From Paralvinella palmiformis (taxonomy: Eukaryota; Annelida; Polychaeta; Terebellida; Alvinellidae), in the NCBI GenBank assembly GCA_025642065.1, contig JAODUP010000965.1, positions 186,001 to 250,000 of the forward strand: a DNA stretch of 64,000 bases. Direction: 5' to 3'. Each line of letters starts with the position of its first letter. The first letter of the stretch is position 1. The translations under genes were made by a program, and so were the position numbers. Below the pieces are notes generated by a model. That model searched no databases and was not told the origin of the DNA. It worked only from the letters and a program-made list of their open reading frames with translations. Of the stretch, positions 23,205 through 36,593 are shown piece after piece.

Positions 23205-26200
23205 TTAGAAGCTAATTAGAATTCACTGCTAGTCCATAGGACCAGTAACTTGGAAAAATACTAGTCCTGAGAGTAATTCACTAGTCCTGTAGATGACCCC
23301 AATAGAGCATCTTGTTTCAACTGCTGAAACCTAAATTCATTTCTGTTTCAATATGAATTTACATTATCAGATGGTCAATTTCACTAAAATTATTGACCTT
23401 TGGTGTTTCAGGAACTACTTTGCTGTTATGGCCTTGTTATACCAGTAAATCCTCAGACAAGTGATTTGTTCATGTTTGAGTTCAAAAGGAAGTTTCCTAG
23501 GCTACTCAGTGGCTTCGATTTTCAAATCCAGGTCATTTATACTAGAGTAACTTGACTGTTATATATTTGACTGTGGCATGAAAAAGAAATATAACCACAT
23601 GGTCCTATATTATTTTGTAGCGTAGTACTTGTAAGTAGGCTCCAGTGCATAAGAAACTGAATGGTGATATATGTTTCTGTTTATGCAAATGATAGTTTAG
23701 CCAGAAAGAGCAACCAGTCAGAAACCTAACGAGCGAGTATGATGATTTCGTTGGAAAAAAGACCTGGGTGATGATACCATGGACAGAATTTCCGTGCGAT
23801 GACGATGACAATGGAGTGCACTGTTCCCACTGTCACAGATTCGACATGTCTATAATGATGACATATACCTTGCCGTTATGGTAAAACTACCAATTACCAC
23901 TGTCCTGCTGATCCTTGGTGCTTACACTTATTTTGCATCTGAACAGTCTATTTTATGAACTAACCAAGGAAAGGTCATGAACCAGTCAGGTTTTATAAGT
24001 TGTGGCTTTGTAAGCTCACTATTTTGCTGTTTATCAGAACAAACCTATATGGCCATTTGAAAATAATGTATTTTGCTTACAGTGTTTTGTGAACTTACTT
24101 TCAACGGTTGTAAATTTCCTAATGCCAGCTATTTGGTCTGTTCAGATATTTTGACTCAAGGTCCAAACCTTGACTACTTCCAACCAAATCAGTCCTATCT
24201 ATAAATTTAAATGGTGGTCTTTTTTTAACTTGAACTAAGCTGAATCTTCATTGTATGATAAATGTTGTAGATGGTTGAAGACTAGCAATCTGAACGTTAT
24301 GCACAGAGGTTATAATGATATCGGTGAATTGTTTTTCACCACCTTTTATCAGTTATGATGTGGATGATGTTTTAAAAATTATTCACTAGAATAATTAAAT
24401 GGAAAAGAGCACTATATGTGAATGAAGTATATTTTTATTAACCTATTAAAAATGTGAGGATTTCTTATTTTCCTCTACAAATGTATTAAATAATGTAGCA
24501 TTTATATGATAAACACATTCACCTGGTGTTGCCCATAAGGTTAGTTTGAAGATTTTTAAAATTTAAAATTTTCAATTAATTAACTTGTTCTGTTCTGGTA
24601 CAGAATTATATTTATATATTTAATAGCATACAAAAAGATTACTTATGTTAAGTCTATTATCAAAATTACTGTGGTACTGGTGATTTTGTTTATAAATTAT
24701 CACATTATTTCAGCACTATTCGCCACTTCTTTTATGTAGTAACCTGTAAATTTAACATTGGTCTTATGTCATTACATAATCTTTAATCATCAGTGTTAAG
24801 GAAAAACTTTTGAAACTTTCGGTCATTATGTCCTATGTTAATGTTGTTAACATAAGACAGAAACACAGGACAAATGTAGAGGTAGGGAAGCTACCAAGGT
24901 GAGCACAGCACATGAATGGCAGTATTTGGGGGGGGGGAGTGTGTGAAGGTGGAGCTGTAATGTATGTCCCCTCCAGATTTTTTTTAAATTTCTAAGATCC
25001 TCAGAGTGATTCTGAGATGCTTCAGACATGCTGTGATCTCATTTTAAAATGACATTTGTTAATATTACTCAAAAGAAGTCACTGTTCTTATTTTAGTTCG
25101 AAAGTGAGCTAGCAGTAAATAAAATAAAAACTTACCAAAACAAATTCTGTTCATGAGTGATAAAAAATTGCACTCTATATATTTTGTTCCTTGCAAATCC
25201 ATGCAAAATACAATGAAATATTATGAACGTTCGGTTTGGTACAGGTGAGTGTGTGATAATATATGGAAAAATAATTGTTGAATGGTCCTCCGACATTTAG
25301 GCTGACGTTATATAGTGACAATTGTTGGATTGGCAACGTCATACATCAGTCGTGTCCCGACGTTTTTCTGTTACGCTGAATCATTACAATATATTTAAAT
25401 ATTAAACAATGATTGATCCAACTATAAATCTACAATTCGTATTTGATTTATTATAAGTTGTATTCAGTTATTTTCTTCTGTTTGTATGGTTGGAGCAGCT
25501 AATAAGAACTGGCCAGATGATCAGAGTCACAGCAGCGGCGAACAACCCCCGAGGAAAATGCTCAAATTGATGAACTTTCCTCTGAGAATGGTGCCAAACC
25601 CTCTGAAGGCAATACGCAATCTGATAATGGAAATACTGGTGAATCGCATGGATGGTGAATTCTCAAAGAACAATTTTCTTGAAGGTGCACAACAGGTTTG
25701 TTCAATTGTGTCACAGAGTTTTGTCCAATAGCACAAATAATGATGCTCCTTCAGCTCAAATAACACTTTTTTATGTTTCTTTTTAGGCAATGCTTGCAGT
25801 GTCATCACTGATATCTCGTGGCTCCTTTGATGAACTCAATGGGCTGGTGGAAGCGGGTGTGAGTAATATCTATAATCTCAGAACTTTAGGTCACTGGCCT
25901 ACTGGTCCAATGTATTGTGGTCAGTAGTGGTTTCAAATTCAGGGTTAATCATCTTGCTTACAACTTGAATGAAGATGATTCAGTATCTTCCAGATTGATC
26001 TTCAGTTATTTGAGGGGAAAGCAGAAACTTCTGGCCCAAATAGAAATGTCTCAAAGGGCAAGTTAATGATAATATAGGTATGCTACACAGGTGATAGTTA
26101 CAATAATATTGATAATACAGGTATTGAATTCCAATCATTTTAAAGCTATCCCTCACATATCAATAGCACCTGTGTTCAAACCCCAGTTTGGCAATGTTAG

Positions 26201-29200
26201 AAGGGTGTTCATTCTTTCACATGGCCTCATTCATTACCTTTGGAGGTCGCTCTCCCCAATTAGCCTACCTTGTGCACCAAATTTGAAAGCTATCCCTAAT
26301 GTAGAATATTGTAGAGTGTATAAAAGTTATAATATACAGTATGTTAAATGTGACAGACCTTTTCCCTTTATATATACATTTTTTAACTGAATGTGTATAA
26401 TTACCCCAGTATCTCTTACTTATAAACTCATGAGAATAATAACCATACTATTTTAATATTCATTTTAGGCAGTACTTGAGATCCAAGAAAATTACAAAAG
26501 ACTTGATGCAAGACAACGACAAATTATCCACATAGATCCTGACAATATAAGGGCAAGGTTCGTCTACGAAATAGGAATAATGTGGGATGAAATACCAGGT
26601 AGGATCAGGGCCGAAAAAATCGGCAAGTATATTTTCATGCCTGGGTAGTGCTGATCGCCAATCACTTGTCCTTTCGGGCAAGTGGCTTTTAGAGACAAAA
26701 ATTCCCCAAATATGTGTGCGCATGCCTGATCAGCAAACCAATTAAAATAATCGTTTTTTCTTGCTGCGTACCTATACTTATAATCTGTGATGCAAAGTTG
26801 CGTGTGAGTGCCAGCTATGCCTAAAGCCGAAATTCCACATACATGGCATGCGTATGTGATATTGCGGAACCCATGTGTTTCTGACACACCTTCTTACCTA
26901 TTTTTCTTGGGTAATATAGATTCAAACATCTGATTTGCATTCACACCAATTACTACATGGAGCAGTCCCATTTTGTCACATTCAGAAATCACATACGCAG
27001 TCACGCGTATGAAATCACACTCGTATGTTTACATGTTTTTCTTTTTTTCTGATTTGCATAACACATAGACTGCCAGAGAGCTTAAATATAGAGAGGCGTT
27101 ACTCTTGCCGCACCATTTTGAATTTTGAACCAGTGGCGCCTCCAGCGACCAGAGGTATTTCTCAGATAAACAAAAGCTCTCTGGTTGTCCACATGTGATC
27201 GTCTACATGTGTGCACATGGTTGAAATGAATTGCCAATACTAGTACTATATGTTAGATGATCACATACCCTTTTATTAATTAACACTTTAATTGTGCACA
27301 CATGATATCGAAGGAAATGAAGCTCTGAAGCTGTAAATAAATAATTAAGTAATTTCACAGCCCAGTCACTTAATTAGTTCATAGACTACAATTTGCGATC
27401 ACTTGACAGCTGTTCAGAAAATAATTGAATGTGGTTTAGGTTATTTAACAGTTTTGTGTGTGGAAGGCGTAATTTTTAATGAAAACAATTAGGTATATAT
27501 GAGGTAAATGCATACAAACATACTTTCATCATGTCAGTTTATCATAGTCCATAAATTATTTATTTGGATATAGACATATAATGATATATATAGCTATTAT
27601 AACGCAACCATAACACAATTCACCATATACTCATCATGTCCGTTTATCATATATTAACTAAAAAAATTATAAGTGCATTTAAAGTCTACACCTCAATAAT
27701 ATAGACCATGCAATATATTGGCCTGCCCAGCTGAGAACAAAGAATATACATGGAATATTAACAATGTTTATGTTTGCGTTAACATGTTAGAGATAGAGAA
27801 ATTAGTACTTTCATACAATAAGCGGCATCACATCTCTTGTGCCACGGGTTCATCTATAGTTACAATCAGTCATTTGTTATCATATGGACAGAATAACCCA
27901 AATTGCTTCCAGCTCTAAACAACCACTACTACAAAAATATGACATGGCTATTTTCAGCAATAAAATATGAGATAACCACTTTCAGCTCAGTTACCATGTC
28001 AATTATGCTGATTGGTGCTGCAGCAGATGTGTCTGGGTGATCTGTGGCCAAGGAGAGCGATTTGCTCTTCTTGAGAGCAGCATGAATTTGCATACATCTT
28101 CTGCATGATTATGTTTAAACAATTAAAGGTCTTTAGACAGACTTTCACCAGTTCACTGCTTGAACAGTCATGGATTTTTAAAACTCCTTGTGGCTTTAGT
28201 CACAGTATGTAGTGTTCAACAGATAATATTAATGTATGACAGTTACAACAAAAACGCATAGTACCATGTAGCTGGTGTTGTTGATAAGGAAGTTTCCCTG
28301 TGATATTGTTCTTGAGCAAAATGTGGCTGATTATCAATACAGTAGACCCCGTAATAATGTGGCTGTTGGGGTCACAGGATGTCCACTGTGTTATAGACAG
28401 AGTACTTTCGGGTGGGCAAAATTTAGGGAGTCAATGTATTCACCTCATTTTGGACCATCCTTGAAGATTACATAGAACTGTGTTAGTGTGTATTTCATAA
28501 ATGTTCCCAGTAAATGCTTGATCATTTGTTGACTTAAACATAAATATTACCTTAGTGTTTGTGTGGAAAATAAAATGTTTATGTGAAATTGCACAAAAAG
28601 TAACAGCCATGTTGGATTGGTGATATTCGTCTGCCAGAAATAGCACATGTTTTCAAATGAAGGTAGAAAATATATGGACCAATAAATGAACATTCATAGG
28701 TGTAAGTTTAACTCTTGTAATAGCCTCCAATTTCTCTTTAACAGTGTATTCATTTCGTTTTGGGATATTTATGTAGCGTTGTGCACAAAGATTTTGAGAA
28801 ATGATTCAATATGATTTCTAATTGCAATAAATACAACATTCGTAATAGCTGTAAATTGACAAACAGAATCAAACTTATTTAGTGGATTGAGTTATACAAT
28901 AAACGAGGGTTGTGATTGGGCTGTTTGTTTGGCTGATTGAGCAAAGAAGGCCAAGTTTCTAATGATGATATGTGATAGACTTGATGTGATGATTTATGTG
29001 GGTGATTAAGCAGTGAGGTGCATGAAAAATATATCGCCTAGAAGTCAATTTAGTTGTGCAATGGTATGCAAGAGTGATTGCACGCCTCAGAAATGGATCC
29101 CTGATATACAATGATTTCTTGTCATTTATCTTATACACAAACTCTTTGCAGTACACAGATCCTGCTTTCTTCAATTTTGAACACCACTCACAGTGTTTCA

Positions 29201-29893
29201 TGCAATCTATAGCATTTACAACCAGTTCCATCACCCCTTGTTCTTAACTGAACATTTGAACTCTTGACATCTTGGCTATATATCACCAAAGTATTTTCAG
29301 AAGGCATTAATGGTGTGTCCATTACACTATCAGTGTGAAAATGTGGAAACCTTTCCACCAAACTGCATGATCATGTGATGTAATGCCTAGCCTTAATCAT
29401 CTAATCCATGCGTTTTATATCAATTATTGCAATACTGAAAAGGAATTTTAATTTTAAATGTTTTGAATAAATATACATATATAAATTTTTCTACAATTGG
29501 AATCAGAATTACGCCATTACTTATATTTTAGATGCACAGACTTCAAGATGCAAGAATTAAAATGAATGGAACATGAAAATTAATCTTACTTTCACCATGT
29601 TTATGTACATCATAAATTTAAAGCACCCCATTTATAAGTTCTTGTGCATTATCCAGTTCAATTTCTTAACACACACACACACACGTGTGTGTGTGTGTAT
29701 TTATGTATGTGTGTGTTTATTTTATATATACATATATACAATATAACCTCATCATATTGCATAAGCATTGGCAGTGGCTGGATAATAGGGACAGGGACAG
29801 ATAATGGGGGCATTATCATGTCAAGAAATTGGGTCCTTATCAAAGATTGGCAGTAGGTGCCTTTGGCACAGTTTGCAGATGGTAGGGTTAGAC

Positions 29894-29941
<48 letters not shown>

Positions 29942-32900
29942 AAGAGTTGTAAGAGTGCTTTATTAAATATACATTGTTATTATTATTATCTATACTACTG
30001 GTTTCAGAGAGGAAAGTTGAAGTAGAAGTGACAACAGTATTCCATTGTGTACCAGTTACTCCATTAGAAATGGACAAGTATCAAGTATGTAACTACAGGT
30101 CAGTGACAGTTTTGTACAATAAGAAAAGATGAGTTCTACTATACTGGTCCTATTGCTCATCATGTTGTCACCCTATCTCCACTAACTAACAAACAAACAT
30201 CACTAGATAATTAAACAGCCTTGGTATCAGGTTAAACATTACTACTAACAACTGGCTAAGATGACACACTGGAGTAGTAATTGTCTAGTCAGTCAGTCAG
30301 CCAGTTATCTCACTATCCATTTAGAAGACCACACCTCAGATCTTCTTGGTAATCTACTTTGATTGTGGTTTAGGTATGCTCCTGTGATGTTGTTGGTTGG
30401 ATGTTGCACTGCAGTTATCCTGGTCGTGGCTTCACAAATAAATTGGGGGGGGGGGGTCGGCTTAATGGCCTTGCTATTTCAGTGTCAAGAAATCCAGTCA
30501 CCAGGAGAAAAAACTTCAGTGTAACAGCAGTCTAGACTCTCACTCTAATCTAGATCTAGATGCAAACAGACATCAATTGTAATTTTCAGATTTTGATTTA
30601 AACTCATGCAGTCATGGAGTAAAAATAGAAGTGGAACAAGTTGATGATAATTATACATGGGTTTATAATGAAAAACAAATATTTAAATTTAGAATTATCA
30701 GATTTTTGTAATTGAGGATAAATGTTGTTGGACTTGGTTGTGCATTTCACGAAGGTGGTGCCGGTAACAAGACAACTTGCACCCAAGACGTTTTGTACCC
30801 AAGAGCATCGTATCTCATTCGTTTGGTGGCATAGACATTACTCATTAGTGTGTCCCCATACACATATTTTGTCTGGGCAGATTTATACTAATAACGGGAT
30901 AAACACTGATTATTTTCAATAGAGAGTTATTTACTAACTGACCGCATATACTGGTAATTTACATTGTCTCGTTATTGCCATGTTAGTGACCAAAACACAC
31001 CATCAAAGGCTCAGTATTGATTGACAATATGTCTAATTATTTCTAAGTCATTGATTTCATATGCGGTTCATTGAATGTTTAATCACACTGTTAATTTAAG
31101 TTTGAGTTGCTACATATGCACTAACAGTTTGTGTAAACGATCATTATAATTTGCCTTGATCTATTGACAGTAAATTCTATAGAAAACACATTGGTACAAA
31201 TAACAAATTATGAAACAAAACTATTTCTTGCTTCAAATCCTCACCTGGAAATACTCCAGGGAAAAGATCAGATTTTTAGGTCGGCTTAATGGACGGTTCT
31301 GCCATAAATTGTGATATTTAGGCCTGAAAACGGGCTTAATGGCCAGGGCCTACGCTATTCAAGTTTATTATGAATTCTCTGCTTGGTTGCATCAGGTTTC
31401 TCATGCAGTCATAAGGCATCTGTCTGTCTATATAGATTACCAGACAGGCTAATGCACACCAATTTATTTCCAAGATTTAACAGACATTTAAAGTTAACTG
31501 GAAGTACTAAAACATTTATGTAGGTGATATTGTATTTTGAAATATTCTTAACTAATATATTTGTGATATTTCCATTTTATACATAGCATGTTTTTACTGT
31601 TAACCAACCAGTTAATTTTGTATGCAGGTTTCTCATTACTTTATATTGATATTATATTGCTGTGTATTATGAATTCACTGTATGTGTATTTTAGATGCTC
31701 TTCTTTTCAAAACTCAATAAAATAAAATTAGTTAAATTGTAGAAAACTAAATTACTTAAACTAATAGTACCTAGGACCTAGTAAACAGGTAGACTACTGC
31801 CTATTTTAAACATGGCATGGTGATTTATTATATTAGTCGTTTTGATGCAAAGTTTTATTAAAAAAGTGTGTATCACAAGGTGAAGATATCATCATTTTAT
31901 TTTAGCTCAGCACGTACATGTTGATAAAATAAAATGTGGTTATGTGCATGTTTTATTTCTTCTTATTGTTGTTGTTACCACCATTATACAAAGATGTTAT
32001 TTCTCAAGTCCTTTGTTATAATAGTCAGTTGTTGCCTTAATATCCCTTAATCAGCATCATTTATGATCAGTGATAGACAGCCATGGGGTCATTTCAATTC
32101 CAGAATTGATGCACAATTCCGGAATTTCTTAGTTAAAAAAAATGGAATTGGAATTGATAAATTTGGAATTGGAATTTGCTACAAAAAAGTTAAATCCAGT
32201 TAATTTTTTAATTCAGAAATATTTCTTCCATAACAATCGTACTTGGAATATAAACTATTCGGATTAGGTATTCCAAGTAGGTACTTGGAGTGGGTATTCG
32301 GAGTACCTACTCATTGTAAAAAGTAGTAGGTAAAAAGAGTTGGTAACAATTGGAAATAAATTTGAATTGGAATTGATAAATTTTATGTAGAATTGACCAA
32401 ATATATTTGATTGGAACAGTCATTTAATAGGTTTGTTTTACTTAAATATGTCTTTAGGAAATGATGAAAGCATTTTACAAATTTTGTCATTTAGAGATAT
32501 GTATTTTGGTTCATGCATATTTTAGTTGCTACAGGGGAACATGATTGTTTTAGGTCTTCTATTGTTGCCATTTTGTAAGCAGCCTAGTTTGGGGTGAAAT
32601 TTCCAATCATCCAACCTGTGCTTGTTGATCATTTTTAGTTAAAAATATTATTTCACGTACATTTTTTGTCTCAGATGTCATATTAATATCTCGGAAATCA
32701 TAACCCTATCTGTGATTGTTAACTTACTGTTAAAACCATATTATGAATATACTGGGTATTGATTGGTAAACTACTGTTTTACCAGCTTACAGTATCAGTA
32801 TAGTACTCCATGCTAATACATTTCTTTCTACACCACACATATGAGGCGTGCCTTCATGGCCTAACTGGTAGCATGATTAGCCACTGATCTATAGCACCTG

Positions 32901-33329
32901 GGTTCAAATCCCAGCCGTGCTATGTCAGAAGGACATTTCATCTTTCACTTCACCTCATTACCTTTGGAGATCGCTCAGCCCATTTAGCCTACCTTGTGCA
33001 CAAGAGTGGCCATAAAACAGCAACATTTACACCACATGTGTAGTTCCTTTTGGTTTTGCCCGATGGTGAGTATAAGTGTGGAAAGGTCTCTGGTCAGATA
33101 TTGAAAGGCAAAATTTCTACTGTCCGGAGACAGTCTTTCTGTGTGGAGGAGAGACATCTAACTCGCCTGGGATGATCACATCCATAAAGTGTTATTAAAA
33201 AATATAACAAGAGTGCGTTTGTTTCTTTGCAGGTTTATACGTCAATATAGTGAAAGCTTTGAGCCAATCACAGACTGGACGATCAATAGGCTGAATCATT
33301 TCTTACTGAATGACATCACTGATAACTGA
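17987..33329 (+). CDS. MAIP1: Mitochondrial m-AAA protease-interacting protein 1, 6 coding exons
   Basis: Exons are 17987-18284, 25499-25695, 25787-25858, 26469-26598, 30008-30098 and 33233-33329. Every boundary is GT/AG with compatible phase, giving 294 aa, close to the vertebrate length of about 290. The N-terminus (MAAPLKQWTLRTIP...) is basic and free of acids, as in a mitochondrial presequence. The C-terminal half matches the Tim44-like fold region of the family: EFSKNNFLEGAQQ, then VSSLISRGSFDEL, and a conserved close ITDWTINRLNHFLL. In vertebrates the protein binds the matrix m-AAA protease and guards newly imported EMRE, a subunit of the mitochondrial calcium uniporter. I chose ATG 17987 (A at -3, G at +4) over the weaker in-frame ATG at 17942. 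The polyadenylation signal AATAAA is at 33367-33372. Intron 1 is 7.2 kb and repeat-filled. Confidence 0.8.
18405..19843. mobile_element. Inverted-repeat-bounded element in MAIP1 intron 1
   Basis: The left arm (taggggagaggtg then ggggaggtttgaccac, about 18405-18445) reappears inverted at the right end (gtggtcgattctcccc ... cacctctcccctaat, about 19793-19840). The enclosed 1.4 kb has no transposase and contains a nested family-A SINE. This is probably a non-autonomous DNA transposon. No target duplication could be fixed. Confidence 0.5.
18892..19077 (-). mobile_element. SINE family A, full-length copy
   Basis: Complete family-A element in the minus orientation, from the tail atgatgattgatgttttacg to the head ctagaccacagaggtgcccc. 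It is nested in the inverted-repeat element. Confidence 0.85.
19844..25498. other. MAIP1 intron 1, remainder
   Basis: No exon was recognised. It contains (AT)n at 20489-20514 and 23163-23201, G-runs of nine to ten at about 21980, 22541 and 24929, and a short hairpin (atagcctatg...ataggctat, about 21393-21419). One copy of an intronic dispersed repeat lies at 22550-23000. Confidence 0.6.
22550..23000 (+). repeat. Dispersed repeat, partner at 30630-31350
   Basis: Shared blocks are gaattatcagattttt, gataaatgttgttggact, acaagacaact and ggaaaagatcagattttt, in the same order and orientation as at 30630-31350. Divergence and spacing differences show the copies are old. Confidence 0.6.
26111..26285 (+). 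mobile_element. Decayed SINE family A copy
   Basis: Faint family-A body and tail: cattacctttggaggtcgc followed by attagcctaccttgtgcac. The tRNA head is barely recognisable (acctgtgttcaaacccc). It lies in MAIP1 intron 3, in the sense orientation. Confidence 0.6.
26599..30007. other. MAIP1 intron 4
   Basis: No exon was recognised in 3.4 kb. A block at 29755-29870 recurs at 61111-61215. A compound (CA)/(GT) palindrome-like stretch lies at 29670-29700, and an (AT)n-(AG)n tract at 29894-29942. Confidence 0.6.
29755..29870 (+). repeat. Dispersed repeat, partner at 61111-61215
   Basis: Both copies contain taagcattggc, gctg(g)ataa, gggagcattatcat-type sequence and gtcctcatcaaag-type sequence, in the same order. 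Confidence 0.5.
30630..31350 (+). repeat. Dispersed repeat, partner at 22550-23000
   Basis: Second copy of the intronic repeat, longer than the first because of extra sequence between the shared blocks. It lies in MAIP1 intron 5. Confidence 0.55.
32066..32410 (+). repeat. GGAATTG-rich dispersed repeat
   Basis: Starts near catggggtca and contains repeated ggaattggaattga units. The reverse complement of 52084-52217 has the same layout (ccccatg at its end), so the two are copies in opposite orientation. Confidence 0.55.
32843..33030 (+). mobile_element. SINE family A copy, plus strand
   Basis: Head gccttcatggcctaactgg with B-box ggttcaaatccca, then cattacctttggagatcgc, and the tail gcacaagagtggccataaaac. 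It ends 200 bp before the last MAIP1 exon. Confidence 0.8.
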
Positions 33330-33372
33330 GTGATTGTGCTTTTGATGGCATTTTATAGATGATGTGAATAAA

Positions 33373-34764
33373 TTAGATTAATGTGAATGTGGTTGTGACG
33401 TCTGATGTGGGACAGTGATTTATGTCAACAAGTAATATCGTGTAGGACATTCGGATCTGATTGGACAATAGTTACAGTATTGCATTGAAAACTTACAGGT
33501 CTCCGAGTTACCTGTGTTTACCGGAGGAGTAATCCCTGTAGCTTATGTCTCAGGTGCGACAGATGCTGAGGCTAAATTAAACACACTTACTCTGTGAGAT
33601 AATTGCCATAGAAATTTCCAATTGATTTGTTGCAAGTGTTTAATTTGTAGCCTAATTTATACATCAAAAACTTATATATACATTTATGAAACATTTATAA
33701 ACTGAATTTTGTTGACCAAGATGGTGCTAGCAACCATTTAAGTTAGCCATAGGATTCTTAGCACTTCTACATGTTAAAACATTTATCATATTTTGTACAA
33801 TAAACAACATCATTAAATATTTAATTACATTATACATATGATGCCAACATTTTTAATGTTTATTAATTGTGTGCTTGTATTAACCAAGTTTGGCTGCTGT
33901 TATCAGGGTTTTGTTTACATCCACTTCATAAAGGTTTTACAAGGCCATTGTTTATTACAAGATCATGAAACCACGGTTGATTTATAATATGTAATTTTAT
34001 TGTATGCATAAAATCCATTGACCAAAGGTTATTTAAAACGTTTCAATATGATTTACATAAAATATAGGAATATTTACATATATACCCTATGAAGACTTCA
34101 TTCTACAAATATCTTTTCTTATTCCATAAGAACCATTCCTTGTTGCTGTTCGAGAAAATCATTTTCAATCCAACAGGTCATTCATCACGACACCAAAATA
34201 ATATGATGTGCACAGGATACTTGATCATAACTTCATTACAGTGCTGAGGTGTATATTGATGGTATTATTTGTTGCCTTATATTAGTTTACAGCAGTATAT
34301 CCACCGTGAGGACAAACTTCTTTACCTTATTGTGAGGCGGATGAAACATCCTGAAAACGTCAGTATTGGGTTAAACTGTAAATAATTGGGCTCTTATTTT
34401 ATATCATCTTATTCAGTGGTGTTTGGATGAGAACCGTCTTTTCCGTTCCCTCCATTATTTACAGATCTGTACATTAATATTATAGAAACACTCCTGTGGT
34501 GTAGTTGGTAATGTGTTGTACTGGAGACCTTCAGGTTGTGGTTTGAATCCTGGTATCTGATATCAATAGCAGGCTTCAACCCGTGAACCACACGTTCCAG
34601 GTGACAGCAGCAGTGGGTCTAAATGGAGCGCTAATCTGTGCTATCCAGTTGCGCATTCTTTAAAATTAATAGAATGTTAGTTGAGTTACACGAGTTTCTC
34701 ATATATTTTCCATTCTTTCACTGAGCCAGCACATCTGTTTACACTCCCTGCTTTGCCACAGACA
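33373..34764. other. Intergenic stretch between convergent MAIP1 and CD225 genes
   Basis: No coding exon was recognised. MAIP1 3' sequence lies at the left. A different tRNA-like SINE occurs at 34493-34650. The rest is AT-rich. Confidence 0.5.
34493..34650 (+). mobile_element. tRNA-derived SINE, family D
   Basis: The head cctgtggtgtagttggtaa with B-box ggtttgaatcctgg has tRNA-promoter spacing. An unrelated body follows (gaaccacacgttccagg, gcgctaatctgtgc). No second copy was found in the window. Confidence 0.6.
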
Positions 34765-36593
34765 CTAAAAGGTGTGTAGTGAGCCTCCAAGGACGAACCA
34801 CCAAACAAGTACAAACACAATTATGGCCGTTGTTACTATGGAAAATAGTGACATGGCCATGGAAGCCAGACCATATAACTGAGCTCCTCTCCTGTAACCA
34901 AGTCTCCAGCTGTCCTTTGATTTGACTGAAATACAATTTATAAATAAGTGACTATTGAAAACCCCACAGAAATTATACTAAATAAAATCAGATTTAAAAC
35001 AATTGCCTGGTGATAATTATTTTGGCATGTAACAACATAACATTTAGTGATAATGGGTAAATACTGAATTAATAAATTATAGTCGTGCTCGAGTGAACAT
35101 TGCAGAAAATGTGACAATTATATTGTTATAGTCAATGCATTTCCTAAACAATTTTAATGGCCTTGATGTGGAATAATTAAAGAACTGCACTGTTAAAATA
35201 TGGGGCTATTTTAGAAGTAAGAAACACCACTTACATGATAATGACATGGCCACCATAGCAAAGAGAAAATTGAACAGACATGCAACTATGGTAAGTTCCA
35301 TGAAATCATTTGGTTTTTCCACATGTGTTTTGACATCTTCGTTCTTAACTGTTATGCCGACATCATCGCTAGATAGGATAAAAACAGCATCATCTTCTTG
35401 AGATGTTGCTGGTACAGGTTTCTGTTCAACTGCAATACAAGTAATTATATTCATACAGATTAGTGATATTATACCATATTCCATGCAGGAAAAGTTAATA
35501 CTATATTAATGTAAAAGCACTAAGATCAGGAGCGTATCTACGGAAAATAGCCACTATGGCAAACACTGAAATTGCGCCCCTGTCCAAACACCTAATACTC
35601 AGATAACTTTACCATAAAATCAGCTCAAAAATACCAGTCAGTAGCGCCCCCTCCAAATGGTGCCCAGGCAGGTGCCATACCTTAGGTATGCCACCGACTA
35701 GGATCCATGATTTAAGATTTCACATTTACATGCAAAAAGCAAATATACAACGTCATAATATATTTAAAATATTTAAATTTGATATTATGATTTAGTTTAA
35801 GTTTTGACTGTTACTCTTTGGACGTCACTCGTTACATTTAGCCTACCCTGTGCACAAAAGTGGCCGTGAAACTCCAAACATTGTGTAGTTGGAAATGACA
35901 GTATGCGAGGAAAATGTCCCGTTGTCGACATAATGACATGACCGTATGAGAACTGAATTATCACCGTTTGTCGGAAAAACAGGCTAAAAGGATCACCCCC
36001 TCTCCCGAAGATACAATTAAGCGAAGTGAACCTTAAGATGACACATCCTTCATACACAGCTAAGCTGGGATTCGAACTTCACCGGTGCCAGAAGTTTGTA
36101 GCCAACCATGTTTCAGATCCCAGTTGAGCTATGAGATGAGAGGGTGAAGGAATTAAAATAGATAAAAATTAAGAAGTGTTTTAGCGTAACCATCTCCATT
36201 GTCTCTCAATACCTACTGCAACCATATAACGTTATACCCAACACAACTGAAAAGCTATTAATAGTAAACTATATTAGGATGATGATGATTGGTATTTTAT
36301 GGCCACTTTTGACCGAATGAACCGAGCGACCTCCAAATGTAATGAAGCGAAATCAAAGATGGGAAACACCCTTCAGATATGCCCACGCCGAGATTCGAAC
36401 TCGGGTGGTAGTCATCTGTGATCCAACCATATTAGGATGTATGCTGCGTATTAACATTCCAGTGTCACGAACAACAACAGATATAGTTACCGGCAAACTC
36501 CTGTCTTTCTAAACAAGGTACGTATCCGGTAGGGATATCAGAAGCTGTCGTATAACCAGCTGTACTAACACGTCTGTCGTCTGCTGACTCCAT
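34765..36593 (-). CDS. CD225/dispanin-domain membrane protein, 3 coding exons
   Basis: Coding exons (minus strand) are 36593-36491, 35429-35235 and 34925-34765. Phases agree (1, 1) and the product is 152 aa. A non-coding first exon probably ends at 37131 (CAG followed by GTAAGT), joined to an acceptor before 36624. The first 90 or so residues are polar and presumably cytosolic. The CD225 domain follows: a hydrophobic segment FMELTIVACLFNFLFAMVA, the conserved intracellular loop SLSFKSKDSWRLGYRRGAQ, and a second hydrophobic segment (IVTTAIIVFVLVWWF). The loop suits the dispanin family, which includes interferon-induced transmembrane and TUSC5/PRRT-like proteins acting in membrane trafficking and fusion control. 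Which subfamily it belongs to, and its function here, are open. Confidence 0.85.
36279..36427 (-). mobile_element. SINE family A copy, 5'-truncated
   Basis: Minus orientation. The tail ggtattttatggccactttt and body are clear, and the head stops after gtgatccaacc. It lies in intron 1 of the CD225 gene. Confidence 0.8.

Noticed and set aside
35836..36130. Possible additional family-A SINE fragments
   Set aside because: A tail-like stretch (tttagcctaccctgtgcac) and a T-arm-like stretch are present but separated and too decayed to define an element.
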